Shown: piece after piece, positions 1-7,699 of the stretch | Layout of the letters: each line of letters opens with the position of its first letter | How positions within the stretch are numbered: position 1 is the first letter of the stretch | From: an uncultured Alphaproteobacteria bacterium | GTDB taxonomy: Bacteria > Pseudomonadota > Alphaproteobacteria > Caulobacterales > Caulobacteraceae | Assembly (NCBI GenBank): GCA_903928755.1 | Contig: CAIYSH010000476.1 | Span: forward strand, 1 to 8,535 | DNA length: 8,535 nt | Direction: 5' to 3' | The notes under the pieces: model-generated | What the model was told of the DNA's origin: nothing | Databases searched by the model: none | What the model saw: the letters and a program-made list of their open reading frames with translations, nothing else | Translations under genes and position numbers: made by a program

Positions 1-465
1 GCCCGCTGCGGCACCGAGGACGATGAAGGTTAGCTTGTTCAAAGCCGGCATGCTGGCACCGCCGACCACGAAGACATAGATCATGGTCGCGAATGCAAAT
101 GCAAAGGGCAGGACGAACCTGAAGAAATAGAAGCTGGAAACCGGCCCCGGCCCCCGGAAGCCTGCCTGGGCGAGCTTGTCGATGACCTGCGGATCTTCCA
201 GCAGACGGTTCAGGTCAAATTTTTCGACGACCTGCTTGTAGAGACCCTTATCCACATGCCGGAGGCCTGTATTCCCGCCACTGGTCATAGCTTCGCGCGA
301 TTTCCGCCGCAGTTCTTCACGGCGTGCTGACACGGATTTCAGCCGGTTTGTCAGGTTGGATTGCTGGAACAGGGGCATGGCCACCCCAATGACCGTCGCA
401 AAGGCGAGCACGGCGGCCAGGACTGAAACGATGTTCTTGATGTCGAAAATCTGATCAAGGTGCAT
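1..465 (-). CDS. tadC: TadC/CpaH inner-membrane platform protein of the Flp pilus (partial, N-terminal 155 residues)
   Basis: The first 155 codons are present and the reading frame is open to the window edge, so the C-terminal part is missing. The ATG at 465-463 gives a start MHLDQIFDIKNIVSVLAAVL, with a hydrophobic segment at about residues 12-32. A charged stretch follows (NRLKSVSARREELRRK), then a cytoplasmic region (YKQVVEKFDLNRLLEDPQVI, DKLAQAGFRGPGP) and further hydrophobic segments at about 118-140 and 145-155. The 'L..AG.RG' stretch before a membrane pair is typical of TadC, the GspF-related (T2SSF) partner of TadB in the inner-membrane platform. The T2SSF core itself would lie beyond the edge. 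The gene begins 10 bp after the tadB stop, and an AGG overlapping that stop sits 9 nt before the ATG, so co-translation with tadB is likely. The call rests on N-terminal layout and position after tadB. Confidence 0.9.
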   Translation of the reverse strand, partial: MHLDQIFDIKNIVSVLAAVLAFATVIGVAMPLFQQSNLTNRLKSVSARREELRRKSREAMTSGGNTGLRHVDKGLYKQVVEKFDLNRLLEDPQVIDKLAQAGFRGPGPVSSFYFFRFVLPFAFAFATMIYVFVVGGASMPALNKLTFIVLGAAAG

Positions 466-475
466 GGTCTGATAC

Positions 476-1462
476 CTAGATCTTGAAGTTGATCATCTTG
501 CGCATCACGAAAATGCCGAAGACCATCACACCGCCGCCAATAGCCAGCATGGTATGCCCTCGCGGGTCACCGTACATGGGGGCCATATAGGCCGGGCTTA
601 CCACGCTGATCAGCAGGGTCACGACGATGGGCAGCGAGCCAATGATCGACGCTGAGGCCACGGCTTCCCCGGCCAGCGCATTCACTTTTTCCCGCATCAT
701 CTTGCGGGCGCGGATCACGGCAGAGAGGTTTCCCAGGGCTTCAGCCAGGTTACCACCCGTCTTTGACTGGATGGCCAGGACAATGGCCAGGAAGCGGACT
801 TCCTGGGTTGGAATGTAGCTGTACATCCGCTCCAGAGACTGTTCGATGCTCACGCCCATGGACAGGGCCTCGGTCATCCGTTTGAATTCGCCACCCAGGG
901 GTTCAGGGCTCTCACTGCCGATGATCCGGAGACATTCCCGCAAGGGCATCCCCGATTTTACGCCGCGCACGATGATGTCCATTGCATCAGGAAAGGCCGC
1001 GGTGAATTTCTTGGCACGCCGGGTGCCCAACGCCCCAAGGATCCAGAAGGGCAGGCCGAATCCACCGCCGAGCCCGGCACAAAGGATTATGATGGGCGAC
1101 TGCCTTGCGAACAGGGCCCCCAGTGCAAACAGAATCCCTGCGACGATGCAGATGCCCCAGTAGGCCTTGGGTGACCCCGTAATGCCCGCATGTTGAAGCC
1201 TCGCCCCTATGGAGACGTTCTGCTTTTTGGCGTTTTTTTCCTGGTCCCGCAGAGACTTCATGAGCTGGGCACGTCTCTGCTCAGCCGTCAGAGCTTCGCC
1301 CTTCAGGCCGCCGGTTTCCCTTGAGCGGCTCTTCGCAATGGTCTGTGTGCGTTTGGCCGTTCTGGCGGATGTCGATTCTACTCCGGTGAAAGCAAAGCCA
1401 AGGGCCGCAATCAGGACAAAGCCCAAAATTGAGGCGACAATGGTAATCATGATATTGTTCAA
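476..1462 (-). CDS. tadB: TadB/CpaG inner-membrane platform protein of the Flp pilus (T2SSF family)
   Basis: This 328-residue protein has a hydrophobic N-terminal segment (about 7-27) and a charged linker rich in Arg, Lys and Gln (30-90). Two membrane segments follow (101-120 and 124-146), then a T2SSF/GspF cytoplasmic domain (about 155-270) with FPDAMDIIVRGVKSGMPLRE and QSKTGGNLAEALGNLSAVIR. Two C-terminal membrane segments end it (about 272-292 and 305-322). The FPDA...GV.SG.PL and TGGNLAE..NL motifs are hallmarks of TadB. In Tad systems TadB and TadC form the membrane platform on which the CpaF ATPase acts to assemble pilin. The start is a TTG at 1462-1460, chosen because GGAG lies 9 nt upstream. 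An in-frame ATG at codon 5 (1450-1448) is the alternative, but the same GGAG lies 21 nt from it. The gene starts 6 bp after the cpaF stop. Family assignment is firm; the exact start is less so. Confidence 0.95.
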   Translation of the reverse strand: MNNIMITIVASILGFVLIAALGFAFTGVESTSARTAKRTQTIAKSRSRETGGLKGEALTAEQRRAQLMKSLRDQEKNAKKQNVSIGARLQHAGITGSPKAYWGICIVAGILFALGALFARQSPIIILCAGLGGGFGLPFWILGALGTRRAKKFTAAFPDAMDIIVRGVKSGMPLRECLRIIGSESPEPLGGEFKRMTEALSMGVSIEQSLERMYSYIPTQEVRFLAIVLAIQSKTGGNLAEALGNLSAVIRARKMMREKVNALAGEAVASASIIGSLPIVVTLLISVVSPAYMAPMYGDPRGHTMLAIGGGVMVFGIFVMRKMINFKI

Positions 1463-1468
1463 CGCAGC

Positions 1469-2983
1469 CTACTCCGCCGCATCCAGGGCTTCGGCCAGTT
1501 CGCGCTCCAGGCCATAATACCTGGCACGGTCCCAGAATCGTGGCCGGGCAATGCCCGTCGAACGATGGCGGCCGACCACATTGCCATCTTTGTCTTCGCC
1601 GGTAATTTCATAGACAAACAGGTCCTGAGTGACGATCACATCGCCCTCAAGTCCCACCACTTCGGTAATATGGGTAATCCGGCGAGAACCGTCCCGCAGT
1701 CGGGCGGCCTGCACAATGACGTCGACAGAGCCCACAATCATTTCGCGGATGGTCCGTGAGGGCAGACCGTAGCCGCCCATGGTGATCATTGATTCCATAC
1801 GGCCGATTGCTTCCCGCGGGCTGTTGGCGTGAAGAGTGCCCATGGAGCCGTCGTGGCCGGTATTCATGGCCTGCAGCAGGTCAAGGGCCTCAGGCCCACG
1901 GACTTCGCCGACGATGATCCGCTCCGGTCGCATCCGCAGGCAGTTCTTGACCAGGTCCCGCATGGTGATCGTCCCCTGGCCTTCAAGATTCGGGGGACGG
2001 GTCTCGAGTCGCACGACATGCGGCTGCTGAAGCTGAAGTTCGGCGGCATCTTCGCAGGTAACGACCCGCTCTGTGGGATCGATAAAGGCAGTCAGGGTAT
2101 TGAGCAGGGTCGTCTTCCCGGAGCCGGTGCCGCCGGAAATGATGACATTGCAACGGCAGGCACCGATGACACCCAGAACCCGTGCACCCTCCGGACTGAT
2201 GGCCTTGAAGGACACCAGGTTCTTCATGGTCAACTTGTCTTTTTTGAATTTCCGGATGGTCAGTGTCGGCCCATCCAGAGCCAGGGGCGGGGCAATCACA
2301 TTGACGCGTGAACCGTCGGGGAGACGGGCGTCGCAGATGGGAGAGCTCTCATCCACACGGCGACCGACCTGGCTGACAATGCGCTGGCAGATGTTCATCA
2401 GCTGGACATTGTCGCGGAACCGGACATTGGTCAGCTGGACCTTGCCGTTCACTTCGATGAAAACCCTGGCCGCGCCATTGACCATGATGTCAGCGATGTC
2501 GTCCCGGGCCAGGAGGGGCTCAAGCGGACCATATCCGAGAACATCATTGATGATGTCCTGAACAAGGGTGTCCTGCTCGGCCACCGACATGGTCACGTTC
2601 TTGATGGCGACCAGTTCGGCAACGATGTCGCGAATTTCGTCACCGGCCGTCTTTGTATCCAGTTGCGCCAGCTGCCCGAGATCAATCGTATTGATCAGGG
2701 CCGTGAAGATCGTGGTCTTCGTCGCGTGATAGTAGTCGGACTGCTCGGGAACGGCCGGATCCTGACCCTGGGCGGCCTTGAGTTGCTCATATCCCATTGT
2801 CGGCTTGGGCGTCGCAGGCACAGCTTCGGGCTTGGGTGCCGCAGGGAGTTCCTGGGTGTGCTCTTCCGGCGCTGGGCCGGCATCGACACGTTGCGGCCTG
2901 GTCGCGATCGATGACCCGCCCGGAAGGGACGCATCAACCGGCCTTGCAGTGGCGGCTCCGGCTGTAGGGCGTTTACCGAACAT
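1469..2983 (-). CDS. cpaF: CpaF/TadA secretion-type motor ATPase of the Flp pilus
   Basis: This 504-residue cytoplasmic ATPase of the VirB11/GspE (T2SSE) superfamily powers Flp pilus assembly. In C. crescentus the single CpaF motor is reported to drive both extension and retraction. Residues 1-80 are a Pro/Ala-rich, probably disordered tail. An N-terminal domain follows (about 95-245, with VLGYGPLEPLL and DIMVNG). The RecA-like domain has all the catalytic motifs: Walker A GGTGSGKTT at 284-292 (Lys290), the Asp box TCEDAAELQL at 309-318, Walker B RIIVGEVRGPEALDLL at 355-370 (Glu360) and the His box TGHDGSMGTLHANSP at 375-389. It therefore looks active. The C-terminus (RPRFWDRARYYGLE) is typical of alphaproteobacterial CpaF. 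The ATG follows the cpaE TAG with no base between, and GGAAG overlaps the end of cpaE. Length is usual for the family. Confidence 0.97.
   Translation of the reverse strand: MFGKRPTAGAATARPVDASLPGGSSIATRPQRVDAGPAPEEHTQELPAAPKPEAVPATPKPTMGYEQLKAAQGQDPAVPEQSDYYHATKTTIFTALINTIDLGQLAQLDTKTAGDEIRDIVAELVAIKNVTMSVAEQDTLVQDIINDVLGYGPLEPLLARDDIADIMVNGAARVFIEVNGKVQLTNVRFRDNVQLMNICQRIVSQVGRRVDESSPICDARLPDGSRVNVIAPPLALDGPTLTIRKFKKDKLTMKNLVSFKAISPEGARVLGVIGACRCNVIISGGTGSGKTTLLNTLTAFIDPTERVVTCEDAAELQLQQPHVVRLETRPPNLEGQGTITMRDLVKNCLRMRPERIIVGEVRGPEALDLLQAMNTGHDGSMGTLHANSPREAIGRMESMITMGGYGLPSRTIREMIVGSVDVIVQAARLRDGSRRITHITEVVGLEGDVIVTQDLFVYEITGEDKDGNVVGRHRSTGIARPRFWDRARYYGLERELAEALDAAE
1472..1475 (-). promoter_or_regulatory. 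Ribosome binding site that decides the TTG start of tadB
   Basis: GGAG lies in the last codons of cpaF, just before its TAG, and 9 nt upstream of the TTG at 1462. A second AGG (1470-1468), overlapping the stop, lies 5 nt from the TTG. Both suit the TTG far better than the ATG at 1450, and imply that ribosomes ending cpaF restart on tadB. Confidence 0.6.
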
Positions 2984-4432
2984 CTACTTCCGCTTGAACA
3001 GGCTGGAGAGAACCGAGGTCTTTTCAACCACGGGAAGTTCGCGGCGGGCAATCTGCTGGGCGAGATGATCAATGCCTTCAGCGATCCGGGATTTCGGCGC
3101 GACTTCCGACAGCATCTGTCCGTTATTGGCGGCAGAACCAAACACTTTCGGATCAAACGGAAGTGACAGGGTCGGGGTCAGTCCCAGAGCCTCGCCAAAA
3201 TCCTTGAGGCTGATTTCAGGGCGGTTCGGCATGCCAACCTGATTGAGCACCAGTCTTGGCGGCGCATCGTTTGGGCGGGCGCGGCGGAACAGGTCAACCA
3301 TGTTCTTGGCATTACGCAGGGAGGCCAGGTCGGGGGTCGCGACGATGATCAGGTCGTCGGATTCCAGCAGGAGCTTGCGCTTCCAGTCGGTCCAGCCATG
3401 GGGAAGATCAAGGATGATGAAGGGGGCTGCCCCACGGATCTTGCGGGTGACCTCGTCAAAGGCTTCACCCGAGATCCGGTAGTCGCTTTCGAGACTGGCC
3501 GGGGCGGCGAAGAGGGAAAGCCTCTCCGTGCAGCGGACCATCAGCCGCTCCATCAGGACGCTGTCCAGGCGATCAGGCTGGGTAAGGGCGTCAGCAATAC
3601 CCTGGACAGGGTCCTTGTCAAAATCCAGGCCCGCCGTGCCAAAGGGCAGGTCCAGGTCAACAAGAACCGCTCCCGTCAGGAGACGCTCCGTGATCGAGTG
3701 TGCAATATTGTGAGCAAGCGTGGAGGCACCCGAACCGCCCTTGGCACCGCAAAAAGCAATCTGGCGCCCGGTGAACGGAACTTCCGGGTCCGCGTAGAGA
3801 TTATTGACGGTTTTTGCGATCTGAAGCGGCGTAAAGGGTGGAACCAGGTATTCGGAAACGCCACGCGCCATCAGCTCGCGATAGAGGGCAATATCGTTGG
3901 AAGCCCCGAGGACGACGACCTTGGTACCCGGATCGCAGACTTCGGCGAGCTGATCGAGATAGGCGGTCATCTGGCCCGGGGTATCAAGGGATTCAACCAT
4001 GATCAGCGACGGTGTCGGCTGGCTCTGGTAGTCCTGACAGGCTGCCGCAAGACCGCCCATCTTGACGATGACGACCAGACCGGCAAGCCGCCGGTCTGTT
4101 GCAGCCTTGTGGGCCTGTTCAGCGGTTGACGCCGATTCACAGAAGATGTGAATTGTGATCCGCGGAAGGTTACCCGAGGCTGGTCCGCTGTCCCCAGGTG
4201 CCGCATCACCGCTCGAATCCGGGCTTTTCGGGCGTGAAGCTGAAAGGGAAATCGGATCTGAAAGCATCAGCGCAGAATCCGGATCTGAGACGGCGCTTTC
4301 CGTTGCCTGACCATATTTCGGAGTCAGACTGATTTCCAGTGGGGCATCTTCGACCTGCAGGGCCGGAGCCGCCGAGGCAAAGACCCGGTCGGCTTCAAAA
4401 TCGAGGTCAAGATCATTGTGATTCCGGGTCAT
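2984..4432 (-). CDS. cpaE: CpaE/TadZ pilus-localisation protein (receiver-like plus MinD-like ATPase domain)
   Basis: This 482-residue CpaE/TadZ protein has three parts. Residues 1-90 are low-complexity, acidic and Ser/Pro-rich. Residues about 91-213 resemble a response-regulator receiver fold (ITIHIFCES at the start, KVVVLGASND mid-domain, SEYLVPPF near the end); I see no obvious phosphoacceptor motif. Residues about 222-465 are a MinD/ParA-like domain with the deviant Walker A AKGGSGAST (230-238), VLVDLDLPFGTAGLD (256-270) and a Walker B-like FIILDLP (338-344). The signature lysine (231) is present, but the usual P-loop lysine before Ser/Thr is Ala236, so ATP turnover may be weak or absent. 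CpaE/TadZ proteins place the Tad apparatus, at the cell pole in Caulobacter. The gene starts 10 bp after cpaD with GAGG 8 nt before the ATG, and abuts cpaF. The C-terminus is basic (SLFKRK). Confidence 0.95.
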   Translation of the reverse strand: MTRNHNDLDLDFEADRVFASAAPALQVEDAPLEISLTPKYGQATESAVSDPDSALMLSDPISLSASRPKSPDSSGDAAPGDSGPASGNLPRITIHIFCESASTAEQAHKAATDRRLAGLVVIVKMGGLAAACQDYQSQPTPSLIMVESLDTPGQMTAYLDQLAEVCDPGTKVVVLGASNDIALYRELMARGVSEYLVPPFTPLQIAKTVNNLYADPEVPFTGRQIAFCGAKGGSGASTLAHNIAHSITERLLTGAVLVDLDLPFGTAGLDFDKDPVQGIADALTQPDRLDSVLMERLMVRCTERLSLFAAPASLESDYRISGEAFDEVTRKIRGAAPFIILDLPHGWTDWKRKLLLESDDLIIVATPDLASLRNAKNMVDLFRRARPNDAPPRLVLNQVGMPNRPEISLKDFGEALGLTPTLSLPFDPKVFGSAANNGQMLSEVAPKSRIAEGIDHLAQQIARRELPVVEKTSVLSSLFKRK

Positions 4433-4442
4433 ACGATCAGCC

Positions 4443-5126
4443 TCACTGTATCACATTCGAAAGCGCGCCCTTGGCGGCCTGGTCCTGGGCTCCCGAAGTC
4501 ACCTCACCCTTGCGATATTTATCGAGAACCGTGAGCCTGCGCTCCGAATCCACCGGCGTTGAAGAGCGGGCATGGATCAGGTCGCCGGGATTGGCCAGCT
4601 GGGCCGCCATATTGGCCTGGACCGCGCATCCGAAATTGGCGTTGGGCTCGTTCGACATGAGATTTGACAGGTTGGTCCAGGTCTTTCCACAGGCGGGAAT
4701 GGACACCTTGTAATGTGTGTAGGTCATCAAGAGGTTAGGATCAGTCAGTCCCCGTGCATCATAGCCCGATATGGTAACCTGATCCTGGGGAATGCCCTGA
4801 TGGAGCAGGAAGGCGCGGGCCCCTTCCGCAGTCCGGAAGGCCGCGCCAGAATTGGGGCCAGAATCCGGAGCACGCAGAGTGATGACCCCACCCTGGTCCG
4901 CATCCCACTCGGACGCGAACTGGGCCAGAGCGTCCGCCTGGGTGGTGGAGAGTCCCTGGGCGTGGACGGCGAGCTGGATTTCAGCATCCGCAGGATAGGC
5001 GCGTGGCTTGTAGCCATCCAGCACGGTAGGGGGCTTTTCTTCGGCAAGTTTGTTTACGCCAACCGCGGCGCATCCGGTGAGGCAGGCAAGAGATGCCACG
5101 AAAGCGGTCATTTTCAGTGATTTCAT
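4443..5126 (-). CDS. cpaD: CpaD pilus-assembly lipoprotein
   Basis: This 227-residue lipoprotein of the CpaD family has a signal peptide ending in a lipobox, LTGC (16-19), so Cys19 is the expected lipidated residue after signal peptidase II cleavage. The middle (about 45-140) includes VTISGYDARG and has the look of an OmpA-like periplasmic domain. The C-terminal half carries the family signature CGKTWTNL (146-153), NFGCAVQANMAAQLANPGDL (164-183) and a following Arg; Cys146 and Cys167 may pair. CpaD is thought to help the CpaC secretin insert or stay stable in the outer membrane. The ATG overlaps the cpaC stop in ATGA (5126-5123), a sign of translational coupling. The protein ends ALSNVIQ. Length is normal. 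Confidence 0.94.
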   Translation of the reverse strand: MKSLKMTAFVASLACLTGCAAVGVNKLAEEKPPTVLDGYKPRAYPADAEIQLAVHAQGLSTTQADALAQFASEWDADQGGVITLRAPDSGPNSGAAFRTAEGARAFLLHQGIPQDQVTISGYDARGLTDPNLLMTYTHYKVSIPACGKTWTNLSNLMSNEPNANFGCAVQANMAAQLANPGDLIHARSSTPVDSERRLTVLDKYRKGEVTSGAQDQAAKGALSNVIQ

Positions 5127-6694
5127 TCGATCACATACCCATAGGGCCCTTGGTAGGTTTTGCCTGCCATCGGCTGCGGCTTGGACTTGTAGACCTTGTT
5201 CAACTGGCCAAGCAGGATGGTCGAGGCATCATCGGCAATGCGCAGGCCGTCCGCGGGTGTCTGGAATTTATCCGGATTGATCGGCTGGACGATATAGGCC
5301 GTCACCAAGATCACCAGCTCAGTTTCTCCCGACACGAAGTCCCGGGAGCGGAACAGACTTCCCAGAATGGGGATGGAAGTCGCGCCCGGCAGACCATCAA
5401 GGTTTTGTTTCGTGGACTGCGACATCAGGCCAGCAATCATCATGGAGCCGCCGGAGGGTAGCTCGACACTGGTCTCGGCGCGCCGGACGGTCAGGGCGGG
5501 AATGGTGAGGGCCGTCGCTGTGGAGGAGCTGCCCATCGTAAAGGCGCCCGTGCTGGACAATTCAGAGACTTCGGTGGTGATCTTCAAGGCGATCCGTCCC
5601 GAAGACAGGACGACAGGCGTAAAGCCGAGCCCGACCCCAAAAGGTTTATAGGAGACGGATATCGAGCCTGATACATCCTGGGAGACCGGAACCGGATATT
5701 CACCCCCGGCGAGGAATTTTGCGCCTTCGCCGGACACGGTGGTCAGGTTTGGCTCTGCCAGGGTACGGACCATGCCGACCCGCTCGAAGGCTTTTATGGT
5801 GGATTCCGCCGAATTGAGACCGGCACTGCCTGCGGTTTGTTGCGTGCTGGCCACGCGTGACGTCCGGCTGACAACATCACAGAGCTGGTCGGCCGGATAG
5901 CCACTCCCGCAAGGCACCTGGATTATGGGCTGCTGTTTGGTGTCGAGTTTATAGCCCCCGCTGAGTCCCCCCAGCACGGCGCCATTGACGGCGAAGGTGG
6001 CGGCCGACCTCATCAGGTATTGCGGCTCTCCCAGCTGGTTCAGGACCGCGTTCAGGTCAAAGCCCAGCTGCTTGATCACACTGCGCTGCATTTCGACGAC
6101 GCGGACCTTGAGCATGACCTGGTCCTTTCCGGCTATGCTCAGCATGTTGATCACCTGGTCTTCGCCAGGTGACCCGCCGCCACCCGAGGCAATCGAAGCC
6201 TTGGCAATCTTCAGGGCCTTGTCTGCATCAGCCGGAGTGGCGACCAGACCCGACAGGATCAGACTGTTATTGATGGCCTCCACATGAACCTGGGCATTTG
6301 GCAGGATACGGTTGATGGTCTGTGTCAGAGATGAAACATCTATATCCACGCGGATATTGAGAGACAGGACACGGCGGCCCGCGGCATCAAAAAAGACGGC
6401 GTCAGTGGCACCCAGTTTCTGTCCCATGACGAAGATCCGGCGCGGAGTCCGCAGGACCGTCATGGCAATGCCAGGATTTGTCACAAGCACATCGCGGACA
6501 TCGACCGGCAGGTCAATCATCGCTGACTTGCCCTGAGGCAGGGCAAGGGATTGCGAAGAACCGCCGGGCGCGGCCAGGTCAATGCGGATCACGCCCGCTG
6601 GGGAACCCGTCGACTCGGCCATGGCGGCACGCACCGGCAGGACAGACCAGGCTGCGATTCCTGCAAGGATCAGGAGAAGTCTCGAAACCCTCAT
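5123..6694 (-). CDS. cpaC: CpaC/RcpA outer-membrane secretin of the Flp pilus
   Basis: This 523-residue secretin forms the outer-membrane channel for the pilus. It has a Sec signal peptide (1-26, hydrophobic core LLLILAGIAAWSVLP, likely cut after AMA). A pilus-type N-terminal domain follows at about 48-118 (DVLVTNP and RRIFVMGQKLGATDAVFFD), then a BON-like domain at about 120-168 (NSLILSGLVATPADADKALK) and an N-domain beginning VMLKVRVVEM (193-202). The secretin core at about 305-472 includes TLAEPNLTTVSGEGAKFLAG, FGVGLGFTPVV, VELPSGGSMMIAGL and the conserved end GATSIPILGSLFRSRDF followed by ELVILVTAYIV. A 50-residue tail follows. An odd loop at 258-275 contains two cysteines (262 and 272). 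The gene is joined to cpaB and cpaD by 4-bp ATGA overlaps on both sides. The start fits the signal peptide and the overlap. Confidence 0.96.
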   Translation of the reverse strand: MRVSRLLLILAGIAAWSVLPVRAAMAESTGSPAGVIRIDLAAPGGSSQSLALPQGKSAMIDLPVDVRDVLVTNPGIAMTVLRTPRRIFVMGQKLGATDAVFFDAAGRRVLSLNIRVDIDVSSLTQTINRILPNAQVHVEAINNSLILSGLVATPADADKALKIAKASIASGGGGSPGEDQVINMLSIAGKDQVMLKVRVVEMQRSVIKQLGFDLNAVLNQLGEPQYLMRSAATFAVNGAVLGGLSGGYKLDTKQQPIIQVPCGSGYPADQLCDVVSRTSRVASTQQTAGSAGLNSAESTIKAFERVGMVRTLAEPNLTTVSGEGAKFLAGGEYPVPVSQDVSGSISVSYKPFGVGLGFTPVVLSSGRIALKITTEVSELSSTGAFTMGSSSTATALTIPALTVRRAETSVELPSGGSMMIAGLMSQSTKQNLDGLPGATSIPILGSLFRSRDFVSGETELVILVTAYIVQPINPDKFQTPADGLRIADDASTILLGQLNKVYKSKPQPMAGKTYQGPYGYVIE

Positions 6695-7590
6695 CGGAAC
6701 ACCACGTTTGAAGGCTGACCGGCGCGATAGACCGTCAGCGTCTGGGGCGGGGCGGGCTGCATTGAACGGCTACCCGAGGGTCCGGGTCCCGGGCCACCGC
6801 CGATATCGGTATAGGCCCGCAGGACCAGTTGCATTTCGCCCTGCATCTTGGCCTGGGAAAGAATGTCTATGTCCTCAGACGGGATTTCCAGAACCGCAAC
6901 GGTGCCGACCATCGACATGCCCAACTTGCTGGCGAGGGACTTCTGGTCGATAGCCAGAACCCGGACATTGTGCATGAGGGTCTGTGTCGAATAGCTCTTG
7001 CCATCGGCACCAAGGCGACTCTGCATGATGTCGACATGATCACCGGGCAGGATGAACCCGCCGGACCCGGTTTCCGCGCTGATCGGAATCGAGAAGGCGC
7101 GCATACCCTTGCCTATGATCACGGACATATAGTTGCTGTCGCCGGCCCGTATGACCTTGCCCGCTGTCAGGGGTTCACCGGCAACGATGTCGTCCTTCAC
7201 GATCGCGCCAACGAAAGACATCATGGCTTTGCCGGGGTCGATCATGTCTTTCGTGGCCTTGCTCGCCTTGTTCGCGACTTCGGCAACAGCTTCGGAAATT
7301 GTCTTGGGGGCCTGCTCGGCGGCGGGTTCTGCACCGTCGGTGATCAGGGTCGGGTTAAGGGATTCCACGGGCCAGGGCTGCCAGCCCAGATCTTCCTGGG
7401 TCAGACGGGTGCCAACTGGCAGATTCCGTTTGGCGACCAGGACCTGAGCCTTCGGTTTTTCGACCGGGCGGGGAGGGGCTGCGGCCACCACAACGGGTGC
7501 CTTGGGGGCCAGCATTTTCTGGACCAGGACGACCAGTCCAATGGCCGCGATCAAAGCGACCCCCAAAACGGCGAGACGAGCCCGGTTCAT
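6691..7590 (-). CDS. cpaB: CpaB/RcpC periplasmic pilus-assembly protein
   Basis: This 299-residue protein is anchored by one N-terminal membrane segment (about 5-26, LAVLGVALIAAIGLVVLVQK), followed by an Ala/Pro linker. A SAF-type domain begins QVLVAKRNLPVGTRLTQEDL (49-68) and resumes at IVAGEPLTAGKVIRAG (135-150). An RcpC/CpaB C-terminal domain at about 155-245 contains AFSIPISAETGSGGFILPGD and VDIMQSRLG. Between the two SAF halves lies an insert of about 40 residues rich in Ala and Glu (about 85-124). The tail is Gly/Pro-rich. CpaB/RcpC works in the periplasm beside the secretin. I chose the ATG at 7590-7588 because the membrane segment begins directly after MNRAR and a purine-rich GGAAGTGG (7608-7601) lies upstream. 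An in-frame GTG at 7665 would add 25 charged residues ahead of the anchor and lacks a good ribosome site. The stop overlaps the cpaC start. Confidence 0.94.
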   Translation of the reverse strand: MNRARLAVLGVALIAAIGLVVLVQKMLAPKAPVVVAAAPPRPVEKPKAQVLVAKRNLPVGTRLTQEDLGWQPWPVESLNPTLITDGAEPAAEQAPKTISEAVAEVANKASKATKDMIDPGKAMMSFVGAIVKDDIVAGEPLTAGKVIRAGDSNYMSVIIGKGMRAFSIPISAETGSGGFILPGDHVDIMQSRLGADGKSYSTQTLMHNVRVLAIDQKSLASKLGMSMVGTVAVLEIPSEDIDILSQAKMQGEMQLVLRAYTDIGGGPGPGPSGSRSMQPAPPQTLTVYRAGQPSNVVFR

Positions 7591-7600
7591 TTGAGTGCGA

Positions 7601-7608
7601 CCACTTCC
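7601..7608 (-). promoter_or_regulatory. Candidate ribosome binding site of cpaB
   Basis: The sequence GGAAGTGG lies 10 nt before the ATG at 7590 (13 nt from the GGAAG core). It is a modest match and slightly long in spacing. It supports the ATG over the in-frame GTG at 7665, which is preceded by GATAGAAAGTC with no clear site. Confidence 0.45.
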
Positions 7609-7699
7609 CCATTGGAGGGCGATTTCAGCCGTTTCTACCTTTTGGCGAAATCGGCTCGGGTTCACGACTTTCTATCGTTCCCCCGATCATGGGGATGAC

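Noticed and set aside
1232..1238. A AAA AAC heptamer in the proper phase for -1 frameshifting inside tadB (codons GAA AAA AAC)
   Set aside because: tadB is complete and typical in frame. I see no clear stimulatory stem or upstream Shine-Dalgarno arranged for it, and the A-run encodes an ordinary Lys-rich linker. Probably chance.
3398..4129. Plus-strand open frame of 243 codons opposite cpaE
   Set aside because: It lies wholly within cpaE and no family is recognisable. The absence of stops follows from codon bias on the other strand.
7681..7694. CCCC/GGGG inverted repeat in the cpaA-cpaB gap
   Set aside because: Only four to five base pairs, with no T-run and no known operator match. Too weak to call a terminator or operator.
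6829..7698. Long plus-strand open frame (289 codons) opposite cpaB
   Set aside because: It is antisense to a well-recognised gene, shows no known motif, and is Gly/His/Asp-rich as expected for the reverse complement of a GC-rich coding frame.
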